40,113 nt of DNA from Streptomyces sp. PH10-H1 (GCF_030063355.1 NZ_JASISZ010000071.1:1-40113), one strand, 5' to 3'; positions 23,065 through 30,913 are shown, counted from the stretch's first letter. Notes: generated from the sequence alone by a model not told the origin. Translations and numbers: made by a program.

Positions 23065-24819
23065 TCAGCCCAGTCCGACGCGTCGCGCGATCGCGGGTCC
23101 GGCCCAGCTGTCCTCGTCCTCCAGCAGCTGGCGGTTGAGCTCCGGGAAGGCGTCGAACGCTTCGAGTGCCTGCCGGGTCGGCATCGAACGCCCTACCAGG
23201 ACGTCGGCCGCCCGTTTGCGCGCGTGCCACTTCTCGACCGGCTCGTTCATGGGCAGCAGCCGGGTGGGCACCTGCTGGCCGAGCAGCAGGTAATCGATGC
23301 CGAACAACCCGAAGAACGTCGGCGCGATCCGGTTCAGGAGGTCCTGGACGAGCACGTTGCGGCGTGTCAGGGGTGCTCCCCCGGCGAATACGTCGAGCAG
23401 CGGCTGGAAGCCGGAGACATCGGCGGTCGCGACGCATTCCTTCCAGAACGGCGTGTTCAGCCTGGTGTTGTACCGGTAGTGGATGGCCAGCAGCCACCGG
23501 ATGGCGTCCCACTGCTGGGCGAGTCCGGCGTTGACCGTGTCGCGCACCTGGGGGGCGTCCCATGACGCCGGCAGGGTCGCGACCAGAGTCTGTGCCTCTA
23601 CCGCGATCATCACCAGGCCGGTGGACTCCAGGGGCTCGACGAACGCGTAGGAGTTGCCGATCCCGATGACGTTGCCCCGCCATGCCTTCTCGTACCGGCC
23701 GCTGCGGAACCGCACGACCCTCGGATCGCTGATGCCGGGGAAGCGGGTGGCCAGCTCATGTGCGGCCTCGTCGTCGGAGATCGCGGACGACGAGTAGACA
23801 TAGCCCCGGTGGTCGCTGTCGCGGGTGGGGATGCGCCAGCACCATCCGGCGTTCATGGTGGTGGCCTGGGTGTAGGGCTTGATGTGACCGCCGTGCTCGA
23901 TGTTGCCGGTGACCGCGGAGTCGGTGAACAGGCTCGACCCGAAACTGTTGTACGGGGTCTTCAGGGCCTGGCCGAGCAGCCGCGACCGGAAACCGGTGCA
24001 GTCCACATAGAGATCGAAGCTCAGATCCCGGCCGTCGGTGGTGCGGATCCGTTCGACCCAGTCATCGCCGCTGAGCACCACATCCTCAAGCGTGGCCTCC
24101 ACATGGTGAATGCCACGGCGCTGGGCCAGTTCAGCCAGGAAGGAGACCAGCAGCCCGTTGTCGAGGTGGTAGGCGAAGGGCAGGTATTTCATCAGCGACA
24201 GCGGCGCCCCCCCGACGTCGTAAACGGCCGCCCGGTCCGCCTCCATCATCGCCGACCCGAGGGTGGCGCCGTTGATGTTGCCGGTGGTGGCGATGGAGCC
24301 CAGCATCCCGACAGCGTCGCCGGACCAGTCGAACGGGCCCATGAAGCCGTCCGGGTGCGGTCCCCAGTCGAATTTGATACCGAGCTTCCAGGTCGGCCGC
24401 ACCCTGCGGTACAGCTCCTCGGGGTCGATGCCGAGATAGTGGTGGAGGAAGAGCGTCACATACGACACCGTCGCCTCACCGACACCGATGATCGGGATCT
24501 GCTTGGACTCCATGAGCGTCACATCGAGCCATGGCCGTTTGGCCTTCAGCGCCAATGCGGTGAAGTAGCCGGCCGTGCCGCCGCCGATGACGCCGATCCG
24601 GCGGATCGCGCGAGGGTCGTTCTCGTCCGGCTTGACGAAGTCGTCGCCCGCCGCCGCCAGGTTCTCCAGCATCGCCATCGGGTTGGTGCCGGACCCTCCC
24701 CGGCCCGGCAGCCAGGAACGCACGGACTCGGCGTCCTGGTCGGGGAATGAGGCGAGCAGTCGGTCGAGCTCGTTGCCGTTGTCGGGCCCCAGGCCCAGAC
24801 CCAGCAGTTTGTGGTCCAT
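23065..24819 (-). CDS. FADH2-dependent halogenase (tryptophan halogenase family)
   Basis: 584 residues. The FAD motif GVIGGGTAGYFTALALK lies at 76-92, IPIIGVGEATV follows, and TWKLGIKFDWG places the hypohalous-acid-binding lysine near Lys145. GWCWRIP (325-331) is the halogenase WxWxIP signature that blocks monooxygenation; FVEPLEST supplies the conserved Glu (about 398). It would chlorinate an electron-rich aromatic carbon using reduced FAD from the adjacent reductase. About 74 residues precede the FAD motif, where most relatives begin almost directly with it. ATG 24819 has GGAG seven bases upstream. Xantholipin-type clusters carry a similar enzyme; substrate is probably the polyketide, not free tryptophan. 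Confidence 0.93.
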   Translation of the reverse strand: MDHKLLGLGLGPDNGNELDRLLASFPDQDAESVRSWLPGRGGSGTNPMAMLENLAAAGDDFVKPDENDPRAIRRIGVIGGGTAGYFTALALKAKRPWLDVTLMESKQIPIIGVGEATVSYVTLFLHHYLGIDPEELYRRVRPTWKLGIKFDWGPHPDGFMGPFDWSGDAVGMLGSIATTGNINGATLGSAMMEADRAAVYDVGGAPLSLMKYLPFAYHLDNGLLVSFLAELAQRRGIHHVEATLEDVVLSGDDWVERIRTTDGRDLSFDLYVDCTGFRSRLLGQALKTPYNSFGSSLFTDSAVTGNIEHGGHIKPYTQATTMNAGWCWRIPTRDSDHRGYVYSSSAISDDEAAHELATRFPGISDPRVVRFRSGRYEKAWRGNVIGIGNSYAFVEPLESTGLVMIAVEAQTLVATLPASWDAPQVRDTVNAGLAQQWDAIRWLLAIHYRYNTRLNTPFWKECVATADVSGFQPLLDVFAGGAPLTRRNVLVQDLLNRIAPTFFGLFGIDYLLLGQQVPTRLLPMNEPVEKWHARKRAADVLVGRSMPTRQALEAFDAFPELNRQLLEDEDSWAGPAIARRVGLG

Positions 24820-24947
24820 CTCCACGCTCCAGGATGCGGACGGATTGACCTGCCCACTCTGCCTGCCGCTGCTCAAGGGCCCCTGGACACCTGGCCCCCG
24901 CGGGGCACCTCCCGGATGCGGCGCCGGACGCCTGCCGGCCCGATCCC

Positions 24948-24965
24948 CTCAAGCCGAGCACGAGC
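24948..24965. promoter_or_regulatory. Putative SARP-type operator (CTCAAGC-n4-CACGAGC)
   Basis: Heptamers 11 bases apart, five of seven identical, in the 202-base divergent region between halogenase and glutamine-synthetase-like genes; 57 bases before the latter's ATG. No convincing minus-10 hexamer is seen. Confidence 0.4.
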
Positions 24966-25021
24966 CGTGGCGGACACCGTGGACTGCCGAGACACCATGA
25001 ATTCCCACCCTGGAGGCCGCG

Positions 25022-26383
25022 ATGACGGCGTTGTCACCCGCACCACCGAGGGACGCCGAAGAGCTGGCCCGGGCGGTCGCCCGGGACGGCGTGGAGTTCC
25101 TCCTGGTCATGTTCGTCAACCTGTACGGAAAACCCTGCGCGAAGCTGGCCCCGGTGCGGACCCTGGACCAGCTGCTGAGCGCCGGACTGGGCTTCGCGGG
25201 CAACGCCGCGGACGGTCTCGGCCAGTCGTCGGCCGACCCCGACGTCGTCGCGATCCCCGATGTCTCCTCGTACGTCAAGGCCCCGCTGCAGGACGGCCTG
25301 GGCATCATCCAGTGCGATCTGTACGTCGAGGGCGAACCCTGGCCGTACGCGCCGCGCCACATCCTGCGCAATCAGCTGCGGCTGCTCTCCGAGCAGGGCC
25401 GGCAGCTGAAGGTCGGCGCGGAGCCCGAGTACTTCCTGGTGCGGCGCGCCGAGGACGGCTCGATCACGGTCGCGGACGAGCTGGATACGGCCGACTCGCC
25501 CTGCTACGACGCCAATGCCGCCACCCGCGCCTTCGGCCATCTGTCCACCATCAGCCGGTCGCTGGACGAGCTCGGCTGGGAGAACTACTCCAACGACCAT
25601 GAGGACGCCAACGGGCAGTTCGAGCACAACTTCGGCTACGCGGACGCGCTGCGCACCGCCGACCGCGTGATCATCTTCCGCCATCTGGCGAAGATGGCGG
25701 CGCACCGGGCGGGCCTGATCGCCACCTTCATGCCGAAGCCGTTCACCGACCTGACCGGCAGCGGGCTGCATCTGCACGTGTCGCTGTGGGAGGGCGGGAC
25801 GTCACTGTTCGACGATCTCGCAGACCCGCGCGGGCTGAACACCTCGCGGCTGGGCTACGGCTTCATCGCCGGCCTGCTGGACCACGCGCCGGGTCTGATG
25901 GCGCTGACCTGCCCGACCGTCAACTCCTACAAGCGCCTCGGCGCAGGCTCCGACACCCAGTCCCGGTCCAGCTGGGCGCCCGGCTACGCGAGCTACGGCG
26001 GCAACAACCGCACCCACCTGGTGCGGATCCCCGACACCGGGCGGATCGAGGTGCGCTGCGTGGACGGCGCGGCCAACCCCTACCTCGCCATCGCCGGCAT
26101 CGCCGCGGCGGGCGCCGACGGCATCGCGCGCGGCGCCGACCCGGGCGACCCCGTCGCCCGCGACCTGGAAGCCGCCGCCGTACCCGCCGGGCTGCGCCCG
26201 CTGCCGCCCACCCTGCTGCACGCGGTGGACGAGCTGGTCTCCGACGGGGTGCTGCGCGAGGGACTCGGCAAGGTGCCGGACGGCTCGTACGCGGACTACT
26301 ACGCCGACGCGAAGCGGGCGGAGTTCGCGCGCTACCACCGCGAGGTCACGGACTGGGAGCTGCGGCGCTATCTGCAGTCCTGA
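25022..26383 (+). CDS. Glutamine-synthetase-family ligase (GlnT/gamma-glutamylamide synthetase-like)
   Basis: 453 residues. The GS beta-grasp (residues 20-110, FLLVMFVNLYGKPCAKL) and catalytic domain are complete: VGAEPEYFLV (131-140) and DANGQFEHNF (195-204) carry metal/glutamate ligands, GSGLHLHVSL (247-256) the ATP loop, GNNRTHLVRIP and RIEVRCVDGAANPYLA the phosphate-binding arginines. It lacks the C-terminal adenylylation region of GlnA, so it belongs to the GlnT/PuuA-like group that joins glutamate to ammonia or other amines. In this cluster the amine could be a hydrazine: in fosfazinomycin/kinamycin pathways a GS homolog makes glutamyl-hydrazide. Starts at ATG 25022, monocistronic, divergent from the halogenase. 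Confidence 0.88.
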   Translation: MTALSPAPPRDAEELARAVARDGVEFLLVMFVNLYGKPCAKLAPVRTLDQLLSAGLGFAGNAADGLGQSSADPDVVAIPDVSSYVKAPLQDGLGIIQCDLYVEGEPWPYAPRHILRNQLRLLSEQGRQLKVGAEPEYFLVRRAEDGSITVADELDTADSPCYDANAATRAFGHLSTISRSLDELGWENYSNDHEDANGQFEHNFGYADALRTADRVIIFRHLAKMAAHRAGLIATFMPKPFTDLTGSGLHLHVSLWEGGTSLFDDLADPRGLNTSRLGYGFIAGLLDHAPGLMALTCPTVNSYKRLGAGSDTQSRSSWAPGYASYGGNNRTHLVRIPDTGRIEVRCVDGAANPYLAIAGIAAAGADGIARGADPGDPVARDLEAAAVPAGLRPLPPTLLHAVDELVSDGVLREGLGKVPDGSYADYYADAKRAEFARYHREVTDWELRRYLQS

Positions 26384-26388
26384 AGGCG

Positions 26389-26413
26389 GCGGGCCCCGCG
26401 TCACGGGGCCCGC
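26389..26413. terminator. Bidirectional hairpin terminator
   Basis: Perfect 10-bp stem, GCGGGCCCCG (26389-26398) with 26404-26413 and a five-base loop, six bases after the ligase stop and six before the stop of the convergent minus-strand operon. Confidence 0.75.
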
Positions 26414-26418
26414 GCGCG

Positions 26419-26754
26419 TCAGTCCCGCGGGATCTCCTCGATCCAGGAGGTCCCGCGGGTTCCGTCCGTCCGCGTCCAGTCCTCGCGCAGCCGCACGCGC
26501 CCGTCCGGCAGCGGTTCCGGGGTGCTCAGGCAGGTGCCGCACACCACCCGGCCGTCGTCCAGCACCTGGCTGTACGCGGCGGTGAGCACTCCATCCGGTG
26601 CGGCCGTGCCGACGAGCCGGCCGAGACGCACCGCGCCGCCGGAGAACTCCGCCCAGACCAGGTCACCGCTCTGGTGGTAATGACCGGTGGGCGTGGCGCC
26701 CCCGGCGGAGGTCTCCGCCGCGTGCGAGCGGAAGACCCGGCCGTCGTAGTTCAC
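26419..26754 (-). CDS. Small conserved protein (beta-rich, lipocalin-like pattern), unknown role
   Basis: 111 residues: MNYDGRVFRSHAAETS, GHYHQSGDLVWAEFSGGAVRLGRLVG, LDDGRVVCGTCLSTPEPLPDGRVRLREDWTRTDGT. The repeated strand-turn pattern suggests an antiparallel beta-barrel or meander. Similar short proteins are sometimes labelled n-acetylglutamate synthase in databases; nothing in the sequence supports that activity. GTG 26754 overlaps the stop of the oxidase as GTGA, so it is translationally coupled as the last gene of the five-gene N-N operon. The two cysteines in CGTC could bind a metal. Function unknown; a chaperone or binding role for the operon's product is possible. Confidence 0.78.
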   Translation of the reverse strand: MNYDGRVFRSHAAETSAGGATPTGHYHQSGDLVWAEFSGGAVRLGRLVGTAAPDGVLTAAYSQVLDDGRVVCGTCLSTPEPLPDGRVRLREDWTRTDGTRGTSWIEEIPRD

Positions 26755-28136
26755 CGCCCGGTGCCCGGGGCGACGTTGTAGGTGGAGTGGAAGAAGCTGT
26801 CCGGGTCCAGCCGCCGCTTGAGGGCGGCGAGCCGGCCGTAGGCCTCGGCTCCGAAGGTGCGCAGCGCGCGGTCCGAACCGGGGGTTCCGCTGTCGCCCAC
26901 GTAGTTGATGTAGCCGTCACCCCAGCGGCCGTGGGGCTCGGCGGCGGCAGCGACGGACTTGGCCCACGCGGTCTGCTGCGCGTCCGCCTCCGGGTGCGCC
27001 GGGTCCCAGATCGCCATGCCGGTGACATTGAAGGCGGCGTCGCGGAAGGGGACGGCGCTGGCGGCCGGCCCCGGGCGGCGGACGGCGCCGTTGATGGGCT
27101 CCAGAAGGACCGTGTCGTTGAACGGGTCGTTGATCCTCGCCTCCTGGAAGCGGCCGGCGATGGTGTCGACCAGTTCGTCGGGCAGTCCGTCCACCAGCCG
27201 GGCGCTCCAGTAGTGGCGCAGCCCGAACGGCAGCCGTCCCAGGCACAGTTGCATGGACACATAGCTGCGGTGCTCGATCCGCCAGTCCAGGACGTCGATC
27301 CGGCGCAGCGTCTTGTCGAGGGTGGCGCGGTACTCCTCGTCGTCACCGGCGTAGCAGACGCTCATGACGGCGGCCGGGCCCTGGGCGGGGCCGTAGCGTT
27401 CCAGGAGCATCGTGCAGGTGAGGTCGTCGGGCGCCTCCAGCATCAGGTCGCGGAAGAGCCGGACCGCCGCCGCCGGGTCGGTGCCGGGGTAGGCGACGTA
27501 GCCGCCGTAGATCCGCTCGACCGGGTGCAGCCGGAAGGTGAACTCGGTGACGGCGCCGAAGTTGTGGCCCGCGCCGCGCAGCGCCCAGTCGAGCTCGGGG
27601 TCGGTGTGCGGGTTCACCTCCAGCCGTTCGCCGTCGGCGGTGACCAGGACGTACGACTCGACGTTGTCGCAGGCCAGTCCGTGCCGGCCCATGAGGTGGC
27701 CGATGCCCCCGCCGAGAGTGAGGCCACCGACACCGGTGTCGTCGAAGGTGCCTCCGGTGCTGGCCAGCCCGTAGCTGGTGGTCGCCAGGTCGAAGTCGGC
27801 CCAGGTGGCGCCACCGCCGGTGCGGACAAGGCGTTCCACGGGCAGCACCTCGGTCCTGTTCAGCAGCCGCAGGTCGATGACCAGGCCGCCGTCGAGGGAC
27901 CCGGAACCGGCGATGTTGTGGCCGCCGCCCCGGATCGCGGTGGGCAGATCCCGGTCGCGGGCGGCCCGGATGGCGCCCTGGACCTCGGCGGTGTCGCGCG
28001 GCAGGCAGATCAGCCGGGGCCGGTGGTCGTGCATCCCGTTGAAGAGCAGCCGCACGCGGTCGTACGCCGGGTGCCCGGGGGTGATGACCCGGTCCGGGCA
28101 GACGGCCTCCAGGTCGATGCGGGCGTCGTCGGTCAT
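26751..28136 (-). CDS. FAD-linked oxidase (BBE/PCMH-type flavoprotein)
   Basis: 461 residues. The PCMH FAD domain shows LPTAIRGGGHNIAG (64-77), where His is the usual 8-alpha-histidyl-FAD site, and GVGGLTLGGGIGHL; the C-terminal BBE segment is DSFFHSTYNVAP. The second covalent site of bicovalent enzymes (Cys before TVGxGG) is absent: the segment reads TFDDTGVGG. These enzymes oxidise alcohols, amines or dihydro-aromatics with O2. ATG 28136 overlaps the DAO-like stop (ATGA). Because it is fourth in the cupin/MetRS operon, it may act on an N-N intermediate (dehydrogenation of a hydrazine or C-N bond), but polyketide oxidation is just as possible. Confidence 0.88.
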   Translation of the reverse strand: MTDDARIDLEAVCPDRVITPGHPAYDRVRLLFNGMHDHRPRLICLPRDTAEVQGAIRAARDRDLPTAIRGGGHNIAGSGSLDGGLVIDLRLLNRTEVLPVERLVRTGGGATWADFDLATTSYGLASTGGTFDDTGVGGLTLGGGIGHLMGRHGLACDNVESYVLVTADGERLEVNPHTDPELDWALRGAGHNFGAVTEFTFRLHPVERIYGGYVAYPGTDPAAAVRLFRDLMLEAPDDLTCTMLLERYGPAQGPAAVMSVCYAGDDEEYRATLDKTLRRIDVLDWRIEHRSYVSMQLCLGRLPFGLRHYWSARLVDGLPDELVDTIAGRFQEARINDPFNDTVLLEPINGAVRRPGPAASAVPFRDAAFNVTGMAIWDPAHPEADAQQTAWAKSVAAAAEPHGRWGDGYINYVGDSGTPGSDRALRTFGAEAYGRLAALKRRLDPDSFFHSTYNVAPGTGR

Positions 28137-29203
28137 GAACGCTCCCCCTCAGTGATCGGGATCGGTGCCAGCAGGTCGGCCGCCGCCGCCGACGAGGCGG
28201 CGAGCGCGGTTTTGGCGGCGGCTCCGCTGCCTCCGGTGAAGGTGAACAGACCGCTCGGACGGTGCAGCGCCGCGCGCAGGGCGAGGCGGCCCTCGGTGGC
28301 GTAGGCCTCGGACATGGCAATGAAGCGGTGCGGCGGGTTGAGGGCCAGGCCCGGCAGGCGCAGGGCGGCGGTGCGGCGCACCGCGCGCTCCTCTCGGTCG
28401 AGGAAGATCCGCTGGCCGGGGTCGGTGTCCCAGCGGTCGGTGGGCAGGCCCAGGAGGATCCGGCCGGGACCGGCCGGGCGCCCGTACAGCCCGCTCGTCT
28501 CGTCGACGAAGGGCGGCGGGGGGTTCCCCTCCATGGCGTAGACCGCGCACTGGATGACCTTGGTGCGCAGGTCGGGGGCGGGCAGGCCGAGTCCGGTGAG
28601 CAGCCGCCCCGTCCAGGCGCCGGTCGCCAGCACCAGCAGATCGGCCTCGCCCCGGACCGCGCCGGTCCGGTAGCGCACCTCGCCGCTCGCCGGCAGGTCC
28701 AGCTCGCAGAGATCGGTGGTGTCCACCACGCCGCCGCGGGCGGCGAAGTCGGCGCGCGCGCCGCGCCGGAGCGCGTCCGGCGAGAAGTGACCCGCGTGCC
28801 GTTCCAGCACGGCGGCGGCCTGCTCGGGCAGACCGGAGAAGCCGTAGCGGGCGGCCAGTTCGGCGCGGTCCAGAATGAGGACGGAGCCGGGCAGGCTGCG
28901 GTCCACGTCGATGAGGCGGCGCAGCGGCGGCGCGGAGTGCAGGAGGTAGAGCGAGCCGGTCTCCTGGTACTCCGACCATTCGCGCAGCAGCGCGCTGGCG
29001 CGCAGTTCCTGCAGGCTGCGCGCGGCCAGTTCCGCCACCTGGGGGTCGGTTTCGAAGCCGCGGACGAGTCCGCCGGACACGCCGGTGGAGTCCCGCACGC
29101 CGGGCGCTCCGGTGACCAGGGTGACCTGCAGCCGCGGCTGGCGCACCAGCCGCCAGGCGAGCAGCATTCCGGCGAGTCCGCCGCCGACGACGCAGATCCT
29201 CAT
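28133..29203 (-). CDS. FAD-dependent amino-acid/amine oxidoreductase (DAO fold)
   Basis: 356 residues. RICVVGGGLAGMLLAWRL (2-19) is the FAD dinucleotide motif; LLVLATGAWTGRLL is typical of the DAO/glycine-oxidase family; FTFTGGSGAAAKTALAAS is the C-terminal FAD-binding stretch. The family oxidises C-N bonds of amino acids. In the hydrazinoacetate pathway of s56-p1, a flavin oxidoreductase encoded with the N-hydroxylase and cupin-MetRS genes cleaves the lysine side chain off the N-N adduct; this protein is the candidate for that step. Alternatively it could oxidise the glycine side and free hydrazine. ATGA overlap at both ends (with MetRS-like stop and oxidase start) shows tight coupling. Confidence 0.85.
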   Translation of the reverse strand: MRICVVGGGLAGMLLAWRLVRQPRLQVTLVTGAPGVRDSTGVSGGLVRGFETDPQVAELAARSLQELRASALLREWSEYQETGSLYLLHSAPPLRRLIDVDRSLPGSVLILDRAELAARYGFSGLPEQAAAVLERHAGHFSPDALRRGARADFAARGGVVDTTDLCELDLPASGEVRYRTGAVRGEADLLVLATGAWTGRLLTGLGLPAPDLRTKVIQCAVYAMEGNPPPPFVDETSGLYGRPAGPGRILLGLPTDRWDTDPGQRIFLDREERAVRRTAALRLPGLALNPPHRFIAMSEAYATEGRLALRAALHRPSGLFTFTGGSGAAAKTALAASSAAAADLLAPIPITEGERS

Positions 29204-30543
29204 GGACCGGCCACCGATCCGCCGCCGGTGAGGACCTCGAGCAGGCCGTCCGCCGCGCCGGGGGCGCCCAGCAGGCAGCGGGCGGCGAGCGCGCTGTCGA
29301 AGTGCTCCAGGGTCAGCGCCTGTTCCGCGCGCGCCAGTTCAGCGGGGTCGGGGCCGCCGGGTCCCGGGGTGAGGGTCCAGCCGGACGTGGCGGCGTGGAA
29401 CCGCTCCAGGGTGAAGTTCGTGGCGTGCGGCGCGGGCCGGTCCCAGCTGAGGAAGGCGCGTACCGCGCGCGGGTCCTCCTTCTCCAGCAGCTCATGGGCC
29501 CAGACGGCGTGGCCGCGGCTGGTGGAGAACTTCGCCCCGTCGAGCCGGTAGAACTCGTTGACGACCAGCCCGCCGTGCACGCTCTCCGACACCTGCGCGG
29601 CCGCGAAGAGCGCAGGGAACAGGGCGAGGTAGTAGAAGGCGTTGTCCAGGCCGAGGAAGGTCCACAGGGAGTCGACGCCTCTCCATGCCTGGACGTGCTC
29701 GGCGAGGCCGGACGCGCCGGGCGCCAGGTGCCGGCCGATCGTGCAGAGGTAGCCCAGGCCCATTTCGGCCCACACGTCGATGCGCTGGCCGGGGAAGGCG
29801 TCCGTCTCGATGCCCCAGTCGGTGGGGTAGCTGAGCGGCACGGTCGGCAGCCGCTCGCCGCGCAACAGCCGCCAGGCCAGCGCCCGCACCCGGGGCGGCA
29901 GGGCTGCCCGGTACCAGATGTTCTGCAGCACCCCCCGGTAGTCCTCGAGCCGGATGACAGGCCCGGTCACGGTTCTCGTCCCGGTGGCGGGTGATCCGCA
30001 GCGGGTGCACCGCGGATCGGCCAGGGCGTCTGCCGGGGTGTAGCTCCCGCAGCCCTCGCAGGTACCGCCGCCGGACGGGCTGTCGCAGTGCGGGCAGCGG
30101 CCACTGACGTAGGCGTGGTGGGCGATGCCGGGGCAGTTCCCGCAGACGGGGGTCCGCCACTCCTCGACGGGCAGGGTGCCGCTCGCCACGAGTTCGCCGA
30201 GGAACCCCGCCACGGCGGTCCGGTAGTCCGGGTCGGTGAGCGGCTCGGTGAAGCCGTCGTGCCCGACGCCGACCCGGTCGAACACCCCGCGGATCAACCC
30301 GGCGTACTGGTCCCGCAGTTCGCGGACCTCGGAGCCTTGCTGGCGGGCCTTGGCCAGTACGTAGTTCTGGTGGTCGTCGAGGCCGCACAGCGCGAACACC
30401 GTCTCGCCGCGGCGGCGCGCGGCGCGTACCGCGATGTCGGCGGCCACGTACGGCCCCGCGAGATGGCCCAGGTGCAGCGGGCCGTTGGGAGTGGGCGGCG
30501 GCGACAGGACGACGGTGATGCCGGGCGCGCGGTCAGTGGTCAT
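29200..30543 (-). CDS. Methionyl-tRNA-synthetase-like protein, probable N-N bond (hydrazine) forming enzyme
   Basis: 447 residues, clearly shorter than true MetRS (over 500). The class I catalytic motifs are PNGPLHLGHLAGPY (HLGH, 24-27) and DGAKFSTSRGHAVW (KFSTS, 338-342; the second KMSKS lysine is Thr). Four CxxC pairs (134/137, 150/153, 162/165, 179/182) form MetRS-type zinc knuckles. The C terminus after about residue 390 is too short for a full anticodon-binding domain. It starts 11 bases inside the cupin gene. MetRS-like domains paired with cupins join N6-hydroxylysine and an amino acid (glycine in s56-p1) with ATP to give an N-N bond. A spare tRNA synthetase or resistance copy is unlikely given the operon. 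Confidence 0.88.
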   Translation of the reverse strand: MTTDRAPGITVVLSPPPTPNGPLHLGHLAGPYVAADIAVRAARRRGETVFALCGLDDHQNYVLAKARQQGSEVRELRDQYAGLIRGVFDRVGVGHDGFTEPLTDPDYRTAVAGFLGELVASGTLPVEEWRTPVCGNCPGIAHHAYVSGRCPHCDSPSGGGTCEGCGSYTPADALADPRCTRCGSPATGTRTVTGPVIRLEDYRGVLQNIWYRAALPPRVRALAWRLLRGERLPTVPLSYPTDWGIETDAFPGQRIDVWAEMGLGYLCTIGRHLAPGASGLAEHVQAWRGVDSLWTFLGLDNAFYYLALFPALFAAAQVSESVHGGLVVNEFYRLDGAKFSTSRGHAVWAHELLEKEDPRAVRAFLSWDRPAPHATNFTLERFHAATSGWTLTPGPGGPDPAELARAEQALTLEHFDSALAARCLLGAPGAADGLLEVLTGGGSVAGP

Positions 30544-30913
30544 CGGCGGCCTTCGCCCCCTCCGGGTCCGCGGCGATGGATCCGGCGTCGCCCGGCAGCC
30601 AGTAGATGCTCAGGATCCGGACGGGTTCGTCGCCCGCCGTGATCACATGGCGGTCTCCCGGGGTGAGCAGGATGGCGCTGCCGGCCGGTGCCGGGGTGTC
30701 CTCGCCGTTCACCGTGAAGACCGCGTCGCCGCCGACGACCACGGCGAGCTCCACCTCGGGGTGGTTGTCCAGCACGCTGTGGGAGTTGGCGGGGACTTGG
30801 CACCACATGGCGCTGAACGGCAGGCCGGACGCCGCCGCGTACTGCTCCCACCGCCCGATGTGGATTCCGTACTCGCTCGTGAGCGGCGAGTCGTCGATGC
30901 TGAACTTCTGCAC
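30533..30913 (-). CDS. Cupin-domain protein, partner of the MetRS-like enzyme
   Basis: 126 residues, one beta-barrel cupin. Motif 1 spans SHSVLDNHPEVELAVVVGG (44-62), with His45, His51 and Glu55 as likely metal ligands; motif 2 is LLTPGDRHVITA (82-93), with His89. The GTG at 30913 has GGGAG eight bases upstream; a longer reading to 31021 would cross the divergent promoter. In known hydrazine synthetases a zinc-binding cupin domain is fused to the MetRS-like domain and rearranges the O-acylated N-hydroxyamine into the N-N product. Here the two parts are separate genes overlapping by 11 bases, with the cupin first. The first gene of a five-gene operon. Confidence 0.87.
   Translation of the reverse strand: MQKFSIDDSPLTSEYGIHIGRWEQYAAASGLPFSAMWCQVPANSHSVLDNHPEVELAVVVGGDAVFTVNGEDTPAPAGSAILLTPGDRHVITAGDEPVRILSIYWLPGDAGSIAADPEGAKAADDH

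Noticed and set aside
29200..30543. Reading the MetRS-like gene as a housekeeping or resistance methionyl-tRNA synthetase
   Set aside because: It is about 100 residues too short, has KFSTS in place of KMSKS, lacks most of the anticodon region, and is coupled to a cupin and two flavin oxidases.
29200..30913. A sequencing frameshift splitting a fused cupin-MetRS gene
   Set aside because: The frames differ by one base, but the MetRS-like part has its own ATG at a normal distance from HLGH and the cupin ends cleanly in an 11-base overlap, so two genes is the simpler reading. It cannot be fully excluded without read data.
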